Shown here: in pieces, positions 50,891 to 60,816 of the stretch | How positions within the stretch are numbered: position 1 is the stretch's first letter | Layout: the number at the start of each line of letters is the position of its first letter | Assembly: GCF_900182655.1 (NCBI RefSeq) | Contig: NZ_FXTC01000003.1 | Location: 62,001-126,000 of the forward strand | Source: Chryseobacterium rhizoplanae | GTDB taxonomy: Bacteria > Bacteroidota > Bacteroidia > Flavobacteriales > Weeksellaceae | DNA length: 64,000 bases | Reading direction: 5' to 3' | Translations under genes and position numbers: made by a program | The notes under the pieces: model-generated | What the model was told of the DNA's origin: nothing | Database searches by the model: none | The model's input: the letters and a program-made list of their open reading frames with translations, nothing else

Positions 50891-52266
50891 ACTTGCTTTG
50901 TATTATTCAGGGTTGAACAAAATTCGAGGATCTGCCAGTATAGCTCTTTCTTTTTTTCATTCTCAAATTCATCATTGTGCCAAAGTAATGAAAATCTCCC
51001 ACCCACTTTATAACACTGAAGAACTATTTTTTTGACGTAATTAAGAGCTTTATCATCATCTATTCTTATTTTAGAATAATCCAGGACACTTCCTTCCATT
51101 ATAATCAGAGGTCTTATTTCTACATTTAAAATTGATTTGTTATAGATATCAAATGGTTTATAGGGGAAACATGTTCCGCATCTAAAACCACCTGTTTCAT
51201 AAAAGGTTAGAGTATTATCATACTTCTGCCCAACTGTAGAAATTTGTCTTAGTGTTTCGAGAAAATTAATTCTTAAATAATGCATTCTACCTCCCATTTC
51301 TGTAGGAATGTTCAATTCAGACAAAATTTTTCTGAGCTTCATCCACTCTGTCTTAATATTAAATTTTGATGATGCATTGTAACTATAATGAATACCTACT
51401 TCATGGCCTCTATCATTAATTTTTTTTATAAGACGCTTTACAAAACTGGTATAGTTGTATCTAAAATCAAATTTGAAAGAGGTATTGGCTGGAATAAAAT
51501 AAAATTTACTGATTATACCGTGTTTCTCTGAAACATCCATAAGCCAATCAAATGTATTTGAAGCCTCATTATCAAAAAAAGATTTTCTGTTCATCAGATA
51601 AGAAATAGCCAATTTTGGTCTTTTTACGGAATCTATAAGAAAAAGGGCAATAAATTTAATTTTCGGAACACTAATATATCTTGATATTTTATCTACATCG
51701 TGGCTTACTTCATAAGAAAACGTATTTTGTTTACAATCAATTTCAGAGGCTAAAAGTATACTTCCAATAAAATAGACCCACTCATCAACTATTGGCCTCA
51801 GGTATAATTCATCCTTAAATAAATGTGAGTTTTTCAGCTCAAATCTGGAATGTTTATCTTCAGAATTCACTCCATATTCCTCTAATCTATTGAGAGACCA
51901 TATCATGTATGATACGAAGTCATAATTTATTGTAAAAACATTATTTTCTTTCCTGATAAACCAGTCTATTTCCGAAACTCCAAATAAAACTAAATTTTCA
52001 TTTGGAATTTCCAGCCCTGCTGTTTTTGAAATAGATTCTCCAGACACATAACTGAAGACTTTTTCTTTATTGAAAAATGCTTGTCTACCGTTATTTGTAA
52101 AGTTAATCGTTACAAAATGACTGTTTTTAGAAAAAATCAGACAAAAGCGGTCCTCAGAGAACTTAACCTGGACATTTACATCAAATCTCTCTCTAAAAAT
52201 ATTACCCACCCAATCTTGCAGCTGATTATCGGAAAGTATTTCTGAGAAATAATTACTTGTTACCAA
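50887..52266 (-). CDS. polysaccharide deacetylase-family protein
   Basis: This 459-residue protein has an N-terminal domain of unknown fold (about 1-175) and a NodB-like polysaccharide deacetylase domain (about 185-455). Metal-binding HDVDKI near 190, RGHEVGIHYSYN near 290 (histidine pair) and FSLLWHNDEF near 430 are seen. It would remove N- or O-acetyl groups from a sugar polymer or its lipid-linked precursor. No signal peptide is visible, so it may act inside the cell. The start codon is a TTG (an in-frame TAA is two codons upstream; no ATG before residue 120). It opens the deacetylase/ATP-grasp/PHP trio. Confidence 0.75.
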   Translation of the reverse strand: MVTSNYFSEILSDNQLQDWVGNIFRERFDVNVQVKFSEDRFCLIFSKNSHFVTINFTNNGRQAFFNKEKVFSYVSGESISKTAGLEIPNENLVLFGVSEIDWFIRKENNVFTINYDFVSYMIWSLNRLEEYGVNSEDKHSRFELKNSHLFKDELYLRPIVDEWVYFIGSILLASEIDCKQNTFSYEVSHDVDKISRYISVPKIKFIALFLIDSVKRPKLAISYLMNRKSFFDNEASNTFDWLMDVSEKHGIISKFYFIPANTSFKFDFRYNYTSFVKRLIKKINDRGHEVGIHYSYNASSKFNIKTEWMKLRKILSELNIPTEMGGRMHYLRINFLETLRQISTVGQKYDNTLTFYETGGFRCGTCFPYKPFDIYNKSILNVEIRPLIIMEGSVLDYSKIRIDDDKALNYVKKIVLQCYKVGGRFSLLWHNDEFENEKKKELYWQILEFCSTLNNTKQV

Positions 52267-52290
52267 AATTTAAGCTATTATGAAAATTGT

Positions 52291-53301
52291 CTACTTTTTA
52301 TCATATATTCTCTCAATAATATCCACCACTTTCAATCCTTCCAGAGCATTGGTTGTAATGGTATTTCTTCCTTTCAGTACATCCACAACATTTTCAATGA
52401 TGTAGTGGTGATTGGCTGCAGATCCTTTATAAGCACCATAATCATTTCCAGGATTCGTTGGAGCTAATTCCGGCATTACATAGTCTTTTATATTACAAAC
52501 TTCTACTTTATCCATGTATTGTCCTCCGATTTTCACTGCTCCATGTTCTGCAATGATTGTCATAGAACTTTCAAGATTCTGATTCCATACCGAAGTAGAA
52601 TAGTTTAATGATCCCATTCCTCCGTCTACAAAATCAAAACTCACGAAACCTGAATCTTCAAAATCTGTAAGCATTTCGTGATTAAAGTCTGCAAATTTTG
52701 CCTGAATATTGGTAATATCACCGAATAACCAGTACATAATATCTATAAAATGAGAAAACTGTGTAAATAAAGTTCCTCCATCAAGATCTTTCTTTCCATG
52801 CCATGATTCCGGTTTATAATATCGGTCATCACGGTTCCAGTAACAATTAAGCTGAACCATATATATTTTTCCCAGTTTTCCGCTCTCTACCATTTCTTTT
52901 ACCCATGCAGAAGGCGGTGAATATCTGTTTTGCATCACTGCAAACACCTGCTTATGCTTGTGCAATGCTTGAAAAATAAGTTTTTCAGCATGTTGTTTTT
53001 TCAGAGCCATTGGCTTTTCTACCACAACGTGCTTTCCGGCATCGATCACTTTATAAGATTGTTCAAAATGGAATCCGTTTGGGGATGCAATATTAATAAC
53101 ATCTACTTCAATTCCGGAAGCTAAGAATTCATCGAGTGATGCAAAAAAGGGAACTTCATAATTTTCAATGCCCAGTACAGATTTATCTTTAACATCAATC
53201 AATCCAACCAATTCGCATTCCTCATTTCTTGAGATCATTTCGGCATGTCTTTTTCCGATATGCCCGCAGCCAACGACTGCAAACTTTATTTTTTCACTCA
53301 T
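52291..53301 (-). CDS. Gfo/Idh/MocA oxidoreductase, WbpB/WlbA-like
   Basis: This 336-residue NAD-dependent sugar dehydrogenase has the Rossmann motif VVGCGHIGKRHAEMI (9-23). The conserved EKPMAL near 95 supplies the Lys of the active site, and FTQFSHFIDIMYWLFGD lies near 180. In the WbpB/WlbA pathway it oxidises C3 of UDP-GlcNAc uronic acid, with the NADH re-oxidised by 2-ketoglutarate, which yields 2-hydroxyglutarate. It is followed upstream by the WbpD- and WbpE-like genes, which is the classical order for a 2,3-diacetamido-uronic acid. Function is inferred from family and neighbours. Confidence 0.88.
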   Translation of the reverse strand: MSEKIKFAVVGCGHIGKRHAEMISRNEECELVGLIDVKDKSVLGIENYEVPFFASLDEFLASGIEVDVINIASPNGFHFEQSYKVIDAGKHVVVEKPMALKKQHAEKLIFQALHKHKQVFAVMQNRYSPPSAWVKEMVESGKLGKIYMVQLNCYWNRDDRYYKPESWHGKKDLDGGTLFTQFSHFIDIMYWLFGDITNIQAKFADFNHEMLTDFEDSGFVSFDFVDGGMGSLNYSTSVWNQNLESSMTIIAEHGAVKIGGQYMDKVEVCNIKDYVMPELAPTNPGNDYGAYKGSAANHHYIIENVVDVLKGRNTITTNALEGLKVVDIIERIYDKK

Positions 53302-53311
53302 TTGTATGTTT

Positions 53312-53884
53312 TTAAATTTTTGAAACTTTATTGTTTTCTAACTTGTATTTTTCTCCACTTTCTTCACAAACAGCAATATTTCCTGCATCAAATTGAAGCC
53401 TTTGTCCAAATTCGCTCATCCACCCCATTTGTCTGGCAGGATTCCCTACCACCAATGCATAATCCGGTACTTCTTTTGTAACTACAGCTCCTGCTCCAAT
53501 AAAGGCATACTGACCTATATTGTGTCCACAGACAATAGTTGCATTAGCACCTATAGATGCACCTTTTCCCACATGTGTTTTCAGATATTCATTCTTTCTG
53601 TTTACAGCACTTCTTGGATTTATTACGTTGGTAAAAACCATTGAAGGACCCAAAAAGACATCATCGTCACATGTTACTCCTTCATAGATAGAAACATTAT
53701 TCTGAACTTTTACATTCTTTCCTAAAACTACTTTTGGAGAAATAACAACGTTTTGTCCTATATTACATTTTTCTCCCAAAACGCATCCGGTCATAAGGTG
53801 TGAAAAATGCCAAACTTTCGTTCCGGTCCCTATCTGGCAACCTTCATCAATAACAGCTGTTTCGTGTGCAAAAAAATCTGACAT
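53312..53884 (-). CDS. WbpD/WlbB-like sugar N-acetyltransferase
   Basis: This 190-residue left-handed beta-helix acetyltransferase opens MSDFFAHETAVIDEGCQIGTGTKVWHFSHLMTG, the exact pattern of WbpD/WlbB N-acetyltransferases. It has VFTNVINPRSAVNRKNEYLKT near 95 and VVGNPARQMGWMSEFG near 155. It acetylates the 3-amino group of UDP-2-acetamido-3-amino-uronic acid from acetyl-CoA. The catalytic Asn/His lie in the hexapeptide core. Between the WbpB- and WbpE-like genes it completes the three-step sugar module. Confidence 0.9.
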   Translation of the reverse strand: MSDFFAHETAVIDEGCQIGTGTKVWHFSHLMTGCVLGEKCNIGQNVVISPKVVLGKNVKVQNNVSIYEGVTCDDDVFLGPSMVFTNVINPRSAVNRKNEYLKTHVGKGASIGANATIVCGHNIGQYAFIGAGAVVTKEVPDYALVVGNPARQMGWMSEFGQRLQFDAGNIAVCEESGEKYKLENNKVSKI

Positions 53885-53896
53885 ATCTGCTTTATA

Positions 53897-55021
53897 TTAA
53901 TTAAAATAATTCTTAATTTCTGTAACAATAACATCCAATACTTCCTGATCAAATTCTGTATGTACAGGAAGGGAAATTACTTCGGTGCAAAGCTGCTCCG
54001 TAACAGGAAGACTAAAACCTTCTTCCACATATTGAAGAAAAGCTTCTTGTTTGTAAAGGGGTAAAGGATAATAAATCATACTTGGAATATTCTTTTCTGC
54101 CAAATATTTTTGTAGGTCATCTCTTTTCCCATTTTTCACCCTAAGGGTATACTGATGGAATACATGGGTAGAGTTTTCAGCTCTTTTAGGCGTTTGAATT
54201 TCGCCAATACCAGCAAGATTTTTATCATAATAGTCAGCCATCCTGTTTCTGGCAGCTGAGTATTCGTCCAAATGTTTGAGCTTAACTTTTAAAACAGCTG
54301 CCTGAATTGTATCTAATCTGGAATTACAGCCTAAAACTTTATGATAGTATTTCTTTTCCTGACCATGGTTGGCAATCATTCTGATTTTTAAAGCCAGATC
54401 ATCATCATTCGTCATTAACGCCCCTCCATCACCGTAGCAACCCAGATTTTTTGACGGAAAAAATGAGGTACACCCGATATGGCCGATAGCTCCTGTTTTT
54501 TTGACAGTTCCATCAGAAAAAGTATAATCGGAACCTATTGCCTGAGCATTATCTTCTATAACAAAAAGATTGTGCTTTTCTGCAAATTCAAGAATCTTTT
54601 CCATATTGGCACTTTGGCCATATAAATGAACAGGAACAATTGCTTTGGTGTTAGGTGTCAGATATTTTTGTAAATCCTCAAGTTCAATATCAAAAGTATC
54701 TTCGTTTACATCTACCATTACGGGTTTTAATCCTAAAAGACCAATAACTTCAGCAGTAGCTACGTAAGTGAAAGCCGGGCAGATAATTTCGTCACCAGGC
54801 TGCAGATCAAGTGCCATCATGGCAATTTGAAGGGCATCTGTTCCGTTAGCACAAGGGATAACATGTTTTACACCTAAGTATTTTTCGAAATCCTGTTGAA
54901 ATTCTTTTACAGCAGGACCGTTAATAAATGCTGTATGGTCTATACATTCCTGGATACCGGCATCTACGTCTTCTTTTATTTTCAGGTATTGACCTTTAAG
55001 GTCAACCATTTGAATTTTCAT
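53897..55021 (-). CDS. WbpE/WlbC-like DegT/DnrJ/EryC1/StrS aminotransferase
   Basis: This 374-residue PLP aminotransferase carries the PLP lysine in TSFFPSKNLGCYGDGGALMT near residue 185. It begins MKIQMVDLKGQYLKIKEDVDAGIQECIDHTAFINGPAV and shows PVHLYGQSANMEKIL. The motif order fits WbpE, which adds an amino group to the 3-keto UDP-uronic acid from glutamate. The resulting 2-ketoglutarate can be used by the WbpB-like enzyme. Length is typical. It is upstream of the acetyltransferase and oxidoreductase in the same direction. Confidence 0.9.
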   Translation of the reverse strand: MKIQMVDLKGQYLKIKEDVDAGIQECIDHTAFINGPAVKEFQQDFEKYLGVKHVIPCANGTDALQIAMMALDLQPGDEIICPAFTYVATAEVIGLLGLKPVMVDVNEDTFDIELEDLQKYLTPNTKAIVPVHLYGQSANMEKILEFAEKHNLFVIEDNAQAIGSDYTFSDGTVKKTGAIGHIGCTSFFPSKNLGCYGDGGALMTNDDDLALKIRMIANHGQEKKYYHKVLGCNSRLDTIQAAVLKVKLKHLDEYSAARNRMADYYDKNLAGIGEIQTPKRAENSTHVFHQYTLRVKNGKRDDLQKYLAEKNIPSMIYYPLPLYKQEAFLQYVEEGFSLPVTEQLCTEVISLPVHTEFDQEVLDVIVTEIKNYFN

Positions 55022-55056
55022 ATCTTTAGTTTTTTGAGTGCACGTAGAGGTGCATT

Positions 55057-56247
55057 TTAATTCACAATAAGCTCACTGATCTTATTTCCTATAGAAAGAC
55101 AGGAAGTGGCTGCCGGAGAGGGTGCGTTTCTTACGTGAATAATGTTTCCGTTTTTCACGATATCAAAATCATCAATTAATCCTCCATTTCTGTCACAAGC
55201 CTGAGCTCTTACACCTGAGCCTCCTGCTACGAGGTCATTTTCCTGTATTTCCGGTAAAAGTTTCTGTAAGGCTTTTGTAAACGCGGATTTGGAAAGTGAA
55301 CGGTGCATTTCTCCCATTCCTGTTTTCCCGTATTTCGCTACAATTTTCCTAAATCCAGGCCATAGCATGGTCTGCATAGTTTCATTAAAATTGAAATCGA
55401 AAAAATGGTATCCTTCCTTCTTGAAAGCCAGAACAGCATTAGGACCAGCTTCGATATTACCATCAATCATTCTGGTAAAATGTACTCCAAGGAACGGAAA
55501 ACTAGGGTCAGGAACCGGGTAAATAAGATGTTTTACCAAATATTTTTTTTCATCCTTAATTTTATAATATTCTCCTCTGAACGGAATAATGACCACATCG
55601 TTTTTTTCGTTGGTCATTTTGGTGATCTTATCAGAATAGAGTCCTGCACAGGAAATCAGCTTTTTGGTTTTAAATTCGGAAATATTGGTGTTTACAATAA
55701 TTTCAGATCCTTTATCAATGATATTCTTTACTTCATTGTTGAATCTTACTTCTCCTCCTAATTCTTCAAAAAGTTCTTTTATTTTTTTTGCTATTCCCGG
55801 ATAATCAATAATTCCGGTTTGTGGCACTTTTATTGCTCTTATACCTTCACAGTGAGGTTCAATTTCACGGAATTCTTCTCTTGAAAGGTATTTTAAGTTT
55901 TGCAGACCGTTTTCAATACCTCTTTTATAAATATTATCTAAAAGGGGTAATTCTTCCTGTGAGGTAGCTACAATTATTTTACCGCAAAGGTCGTATCTTA
56001 TTCCGTGTTTCTCGGCAAAATTAATGACTGAATTATATCCTTCGATACAGTTTTTTGCTTTTAGGCTGCCTGGTTTATAATAAATCCCACTATGGATTAC
56101 GCCGCTGTTGTGTCCCGATTGGTGTAATGCAACATCGTTTTCTTTTTCTAAAATTAAAATCTTAGAATCAGGATTTTTCAGCTTAGTCTGATAGGCCGTA
56201 GCCAATCCTACCAAACCTGCACCAATGATTATAATATCATAGCTCAT
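55057..56247 (-). CDS. lhgO: L-2-hydroxyglutarate oxidase
   Basis: This 396-residue FAD-dependent oxidase has the N-terminal nucleotide-binding motif IIIGAGLVGLATAYQ (6-20). HQSGHNSGVIHSGIYYKPGSLKA near 40-65 is the diagnostic LhgO segment, and a C-terminal GGSGVRAQACDRNGGLIDDFDIV is also present. It oxidises L-2-hydroxyglutarate to 2-ketoglutarate. It is inside the Wbp-like sugar gene set. WbpB-type enzymes reduce 2-ketoglutarate to 2-hydroxyglutarate, so LhgO can recycle this by-product. The stereochemistry match is inferred. Confidence 0.9.
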   Translation of the reverse strand: MSYDIIIIGAGLVGLATAYQTKLKNPDSKILILEKENDVALHQSGHNSGVIHSGIYYKPGSLKAKNCIEGYNSVINFAEKHGIRYDLCGKIIVATSQEELPLLDNIYKRGIENGLQNLKYLSREEFREIEPHCEGIRAIKVPQTGIIDYPGIAKKIKELFEELGGEVRFNNEVKNIIDKGSEIIVNTNISEFKTKKLISCAGLYSDKITKMTNEKNDVVIIPFRGEYYKIKDEKKYLVKHLIYPVPDPSFPFLGVHFTRMIDGNIEAGPNAVLAFKKEGYHFFDFNFNETMQTMLWPGFRKIVAKYGKTGMGEMHRSLSKSAFTKALQKLLPEIQENDLVAGGSGVRAQACDRNGGLIDDFDIVKNGNIIHVRNAPSPAATSCLSIGNKISELIVN

Positions 56248-56253
56248 TATCTG

Positions 56254-57549
56254 TTACAGTCTTGCATCCACCAGATTTCTGTCTAAACATGCCTTGGTAT
56301 CAAAAACCACAGCATTTTCTTTTTTAAGCTGATCCATATCCATTTCCAGAAACTCATTATGAGATACTGCAATAATTAAAGAATCATACTTTTTCCCTTC
56401 CTGCAGGGTATCCAGAATATCAATTCCATATTCATGTTTTACTTCCTCTTTGCTCGCCCACGGATCATAAATATCTACATTTACTCCGTAATCAGCAAGT
56501 TCTCTGTAAATATCGACAACTTTAGTATTTCTGACATCCGGACAGTTTTCCTTGAACGTAACCCCTAAAATCAAAGCATTAGAATTCTTGATCACTCCAC
56601 CTTTTGCAATAAGAAGCTTCACTACTTTGGCTGCAACAAACTTAGCAATAGAATCGTTTACACGTCTTCCGGATAAAATAACATCCGGGTGGTATCCTAA
56701 CTGCTCTGCCTTGTGTGCAAGGTAATATGGATCTACGGAGATACAATGTCCTCCTACTAATCCCGGTTTATATTTAAGGAAATTATATTTTGTACCTGCA
56801 GCTTCCAATACATCATTGGTATCGATTCCTATTCTATCGAAAATTAAAGCTAATTCGTTAACAAAAGAAATATTAACGTCTCTTTGTGCATTTTCAATAG
56901 CTTTTGAGGCTTCTGCTACTTTAATGCTGGGTGCTTTGTGCGTTCCAGCTGTAATGATTTTCTTATATAGATTATCCACTTCTTCGGCAATCTTTTCCGT
57001 AGAACCTGAAGTTACTTTTTTAACACTGGTAAGCGTATTCACTTTATCTCCCGGATTAATTCTCTCCGGAGAATACCCTACAAAAAAGTCTTCGTTAAAC
57101 TGAAGTCCTGAATATTTTTCAAGAACGGGTACACATTCTTCCTCTGTACATCCTGGAAAGACTGTAGATTCATAGATAACAATATCTCCTTTTTTGATAA
57201 TTTCGCCCAACATTTTTGAGGCAGAAATCAATGGATTCAGATCCGGGGCATTGTATTTATCAATAGGGGTAGGAACTGTTACAATGAATACATTAGCTTC
57301 GGAAATGTCAGACAACAGGCTTGTTGCCTTGTAGCCTAAAGAACCATTAGATTCATTATATTTTTTCAGTCCGTTATTTAATTTATCAACATCTGCTTCA
57401 AGCGTTATATCCTTTCCGTTGTTAAGCTGGTCAACACGCTGTGTATTGATATCAAATCCAAAGACAGGATAGTGATCTGCAAATTCAAGAGATAAAGGAA
57501 GACCTACATAACCCTGGCCTATAACCGCTATTTTATATGTTGTTGTCAT
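56254..57549 (-). CDS. nucleotide sugar dehydrogenase (WbpA/TviB-like)
   Basis: This 431-residue UDP-sugar 6-dehydrogenase has the N-terminal NAD-binding motif VIGQGYVGLPLSLEFA (9-24), a central helix region (about 180-290) and the catalytic Cys in VGGHCISVDPYYL near 260. A C-terminal UDP-binding domain (about 310-430) follows. It oxidises UDP-N-acetyl-hexosamine to the uronic acid using 2 NAD+. TviB/WbpO/WbpA-type members act on UDP-GlcNAc or UDP-GalNAc. In this locus it would supply UDP-GlcNAc uronic acid for the WbpB-like enzyme. It overlaps the Wzc gene by one base. Confidence 0.9.
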   Translation of the reverse strand: MTTTYKIAVIGQGYVGLPLSLEFADHYPVFGFDINTQRVDQLNNGKDITLEADVDKLNNGLKKYNESNGSLGYKATSLLSDISEANVFIVTVPTPIDKYNAPDLNPLISASKMLGEIIKKGDIVIYESTVFPGCTEEECVPVLEKYSGLQFNEDFFVGYSPERINPGDKVNTLTSVKKVTSGSTEKIAEEVDNLYKKIITAGTHKAPSIKVAEASKAIENAQRDVNISFVNELALIFDRIGIDTNDVLEAAGTKYNFLKYKPGLVGGHCISVDPYYLAHKAEQLGYHPDVILSGRRVNDSIAKFVAAKVVKLLIAKGGVIKNSNALILGVTFKENCPDVRNTKVVDIYRELADYGVNVDIYDPWASKEEVKHEYGIDILDTLQEGKKYDSLIIAVSHNEFLEMDMDQLKKENAVVFDTKACLDRNLVDARL

Positions 57550-59945
57550 TAACTAAGTTTATTTTTTATTTTTTGAAACCAAGATTGTTCTGTATGTTGG
57601 TTATATCCATAACCGTATTTGTTACTATATCCTAAATCTTCTCTATTTACATCGTTAAGTACGAATCCAACATTTTTGATTTTTTTCTGATCAATATTAC
57701 TATTTGCAAATTCTAATAATGACTTTTCTGTGTATTTAGATCTGGATACATAAATTGTAATATCAGAAAGTTCAGCAATAAGGAATGTATCTGTAACAAG
57801 AAGCAATGGTGCGGTATCCAGAATAATATATTCATATTTATCTTTCAACTCGCTTAGTAAGATTTCATAACGACCATTGGATAACAATTCTGTCGGATTA
57901 GGAGGAATCATTCCTGAATAAATTACATCCAGATAAGGATTAAAAGATGATACATGAACAATATCTTCAAGTTTAGTATTGTCATCATAAAGATACTCTG
58001 TAAGTCCGGTAAGTCCTTTTCTTGCAGGATTATATCTTTGAAGCTGAGGATTCCTGATATCAGATCCTATGATAATTGCTTTTTTCTTAGGATTAGCCAA
58101 TGTCAAAGCTAAATTAACAGAAGTAAACGTTTTTCCTTCTCCTTTTACTGTAGAAGTAACAAATACAACTTTTCCTTTTCCATCTTTTGAAAGCATGAAA
58201 TTCATATTGGTAATAAGAATTCTAAATGCTTCCGCCATCGGAGTAATATCATTCGTTTTTACGATCTCAGAATCTCCTTTTTCAAGACTTGGTAATTCAG
58301 CAATAATAGGTGCATGTACAAGCTTTTCAAGGTCATGTTTAGTAACAATTTTATTATTGAAAAGTAACGTTAAATAAATAATAATAAAAGGAATTAACAA
58401 ACCTGCTACTAAATAAACCGTCAAAATAACATTGGTCTTTGGAGAAATTGCTGCTGGTGAAGCATATGCAGCATCCAGGACTTTTGCCTTTGGAGCTAAA
58501 ATAGATTGTGCAATAGCAGTCTCTTCTCTTTTTTGAAGTAAAAGCAAGTACAGATTTTCTTTAATCTGCTGCTGTCTTTCTATACTTCTGAACATTTTTT
58601 CGATAGAAGGAAGTTTGGATATTTTCCCGGAAACTTTATTTTGTTCTCCTAAATATTCATTTTTTGCAAGTTCCAGCCCCACTCTATTTCTTTGGAGAGT
58701 CTGCATAATAGAACTACGCATTGCGTTTATTTGTTTTGTAACATCTACCACAGTAGGGTTTTCCGGTGTAGCAGATTCAAGTAATCTGTTTCTCTGTAAA
58801 ACAAGTTGGTTATATCCAGATATCCCTGATATTGCTTCGGGATTATTCAGTCCTACATTTGCGGGCAGAACCTGATACTGTCCTTGTTTAGAAACATAGC
58901 CTATAAGAGCTGTTGTAAGTTCCAATTGAGCATCCACATCCAGTTGCTTAGCTCTGGCTGCTGCAGAACTTTCTAAATTAATTTTAGCTTCCGTTTCTAA
59001 ATCAGTAAGGTTATTTTTCGATTTAAAACTTTCTTTCTGATTTTCAACTTCCCCCAGCTCTCCTGATAATTTTTTAATTCTATCTTCAATAAAATCTAAA
59101 GTCTTTTTTGATTCTGAATTTTTATCTACAATAGCATCATTGTTATAAGCTATTACCAGGCTATTGATAATATCTTTTGCTTTTGCTATCTGAGGATATT
59201 GATATGCAAGTTTTAGTACAGTAGTTTCTCTATTGACAAGATCAACATTAAGCGGCCCTTGAAGGCTATTTACAGCAGCTTCCAGAGAAGATATCTGAAG
59301 TACCAGATTGTTTATGTTTATGCCTTTAACTTCTGCAGAGTTAAATTTTGGGTTTTTTGTTATTATAATGTTGGCAAACGGTAAACTTATTGTTTTACCA
59401 TAAGTTGTTACAATATCTTTTTTAAGGCTTTCACCAGTCAAAGTTAACTTCTCTCCATTGATTGCAAGCAGAATTGTATTTATAGCACCTTTATCTTTCT
59501 TCTCTCCAATTACTCTCACTTCTACAGGGGAAGTTTCTTTATATAACTCTAGGGTTCTGATCTTTCCTTTTGCTGTAATATTAGTTTGAAGACTTAAACT
59601 GCTGATAACTTCACTCATCATTTTTTTTGACTTCAAAACTTCTATTTCATTGGCTATACTATTGGTTTTAAGACCTCCAATTCCTGATAAATCAGGTAAG
59701 ACTCCCAAATCGTTTGCCATTACTGATGAAGAAGAATTTTTAGCATCCTTGATAAGAATTGTAGACTGTACCCCATATACAGGAACCATAAATTTCAATG
59801 AAATATAGCCTATTACGAGAGCAATAAATGCGCTTATAATAAACCAAGGCCATCTTCGGATATATGGTTTTAAAATTTCACTAACATTAATCCTCTTTGT
59901 GTCGTTTTCGTCTTCTGAAAATTGTGAAGTTCGCTGGTTATCCAT
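57549..59945 (-). CDS. wzc: Wzc-like chain-length and tyrosine autokinase
   Basis: This 798-residue inner-membrane protein has an N-terminal cytoplasmic segment, a first membrane helix (about 32-55), a long periplasmic Wzz-like coiled-coil domain (about 60-515), a second helix near 520-545 and a C-terminal BY-kinase (about 590-798). The kinase has Walker [11 protein letters not shown], Walker A' GSDIRNPQ, Walker B ILDTAPLL and a terminal Tyr cluster [15 protein letters not shown]. It controls polymer length and export through autophosphorylation. No separate Wzb phosphatase is found next to it; the only tyrosine phosphatase in the window is a lipoprotein far away. The TTG one codon earlier was rejected for the ATG. 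Confidence 0.92.
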   Translation of the reverse strand: MDNQRTSQFSEDENDTKRINVSEILKPYIRRWPWFIISAFIALVIGYISLKFMVPVYGVQSTILIKDAKNSSSSVMANDLGVLPDLSGIGGLKTNSIANEIEVLKSKKMMSEVISSLSLQTNITAKGKIRTLELYKETSPVEVRVIGEKKDKGAINTILLAINGEKLTLTGESLKKDIVTTYGKTISLPFANIIITKNPKFNSAEVKGININNLVLQISSLEAAVNSLQGPLNVDLVNRETTVLKLAYQYPQIAKAKDIINSLVIAYNNDAIVDKNSESKKTLDFIEDRIKKLSGELGEVENQKESFKSKNNLTDLETEAKINLESSAAARAKQLDVDAQLELTTALIGYVSKQGQYQVLPANVGLNNPEAISGISGYNQLVLQRNRLLESATPENPTVVDVTKQINAMRSSIMQTLQRNRVGLELAKNEYLGEQNKVSGKISKLPSIEKMFRSIERQQQIKENLYLLLLQKREETAIAQSILAPKAKVLDAAYASPAAISPKTNVILTVYLVAGLLIPFIIIYLTLLFNNKIVTKHDLEKLVHAPIIAELPSLEKGDSEIVKTNDITPMAEAFRILITNMNFMLSKDGKGKVVFVTSTVKGEGKTFTSVNLALTLANPKKKAIIIGSDIRNPQLQRYNPARKGLTGLTEYLYDDNTKLEDIVHVSSFNPYLDVIYSGMIPPNPTELLSNGRYEILLSELKDKYEYIILDTAPLLLVTDTFLIAELSDITIYVSRSKYTEKSLLEFANSNIDQKKIKNVGFVLNDVNREDLGYSNKYGYGYNQHTEQSWFQKIKNKLS

Positions 59946-59951
59946 CAATTT

Positions 59952-60776
59952 TTATTTCTTATTAAATAAACTTACCACTACTGCTATGGCTGTAATACCG
60001 ATAGAAATTGCTGTCAGGTAAAGACCTGTATTTGGGTTTTGTTTTGCCATAACATCTTTTGTATTGTTTGAGGAAACAATAATGGCATCCCCTTGTTTCA
60101 GGTTATAATATGGAGAATTAATTAAATTAGCATCATGAAGATTAATGCGGCCGTGAGAAACAACCCCGTTTTCTGTTCTTACCACCAATATATCATTTCT
60201 TTTTCCATACTGAGTCAAATCGCCAGCCATCCCTAATGCATTTAAGATCGTTGCCTGCCCGTTTGCAATAGTATAGTCGCCTTGTCTATTTACTTCTCCT
60301 AATACGGTAACTTTAAAGTTCGACAGTCTCATATTAACTGTTGGGTTAATGACATATTTCGTCATTTTTTCCCTTAGCTCATCTTTAAATGTTGTCAAAC
60401 TCTTATCTAAAGTATTCAGTTTTCCCAATATTGGAAAGTCGATATCGCCATTGGCATCTACAATATATGTTGGACCTGATAGTATTGTCGCACCCTGATT
60501 AGGAGTATTTCCTCCTGCTGCTGCATTGGTTTGAACAAGTTCTGATGAAGAATAGTTTTGATTAAAAGGTTTTACAACATCCATATCCTTTGCTGTGATC
60601 AGAATAACCAGCTGATCCCCTGCTTGAATTGTATTTGCAGAATTTTTAGCAGAAGCATTGATTGCAACCTGTTCTATATTCTGCATATAATTTAAATCAT
60701 TCTTTGCATTGGGATTAACTTTACAGGAAATCACTAAAGAGGACACCAAGATTACTGCTAATATTTTTCCTTTCAT
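59952..60776 (-). CDS. wza: polysaccharide export lipoprotein Wza
   Basis: This 274-residue lipoprotein has signal MKGKILAVILVSSLVISC (lipidated Cys18), a Poly_export domain (about 45-155, IQAGDQLVILITAKD, ADIDFPILGKL...), a SLBB domain (about 165-240, VLGEVNRQGDYTIANGQATILNALGMAGDLTQYGKRND), and a C-terminal hydrophobic helix (about 250-270). It forms the outer-membrane channel for the exported polysaccharide and works with Wzc. It follows the dehydratase gene by 40 bases and is upstream of wzc. In Bacteroidota Wza often ends in such a helix. Confidence 0.9.
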   Translation of the reverse strand: MKGKILAVILVSSLVISCKVNPNAKNDLNYMQNIEQVAINASAKNSANTIQAGDQLVILITAKDMDVVKPFNQNYSSSELVQTNAAAGGNTPNQGATILSGPTYIVDANGDIDFPILGKLNTLDKSLTTFKDELREKMTKYVINPTVNMRLSNFKVTVLGEVNRQGDYTIANGQATILNALGMAGDLTQYGKRNDILVVRTENGVVSHGRINLHDANLINSPYYNLKQGDAIIVSSNNTKDVMAKQNPNTGLYLTAISIGITAIAVVVSLFNKK

Positions 60777-60816
60777 TATATTGTTAAATTGTACAAATAT
60801 ACATTTATATTTTTTC

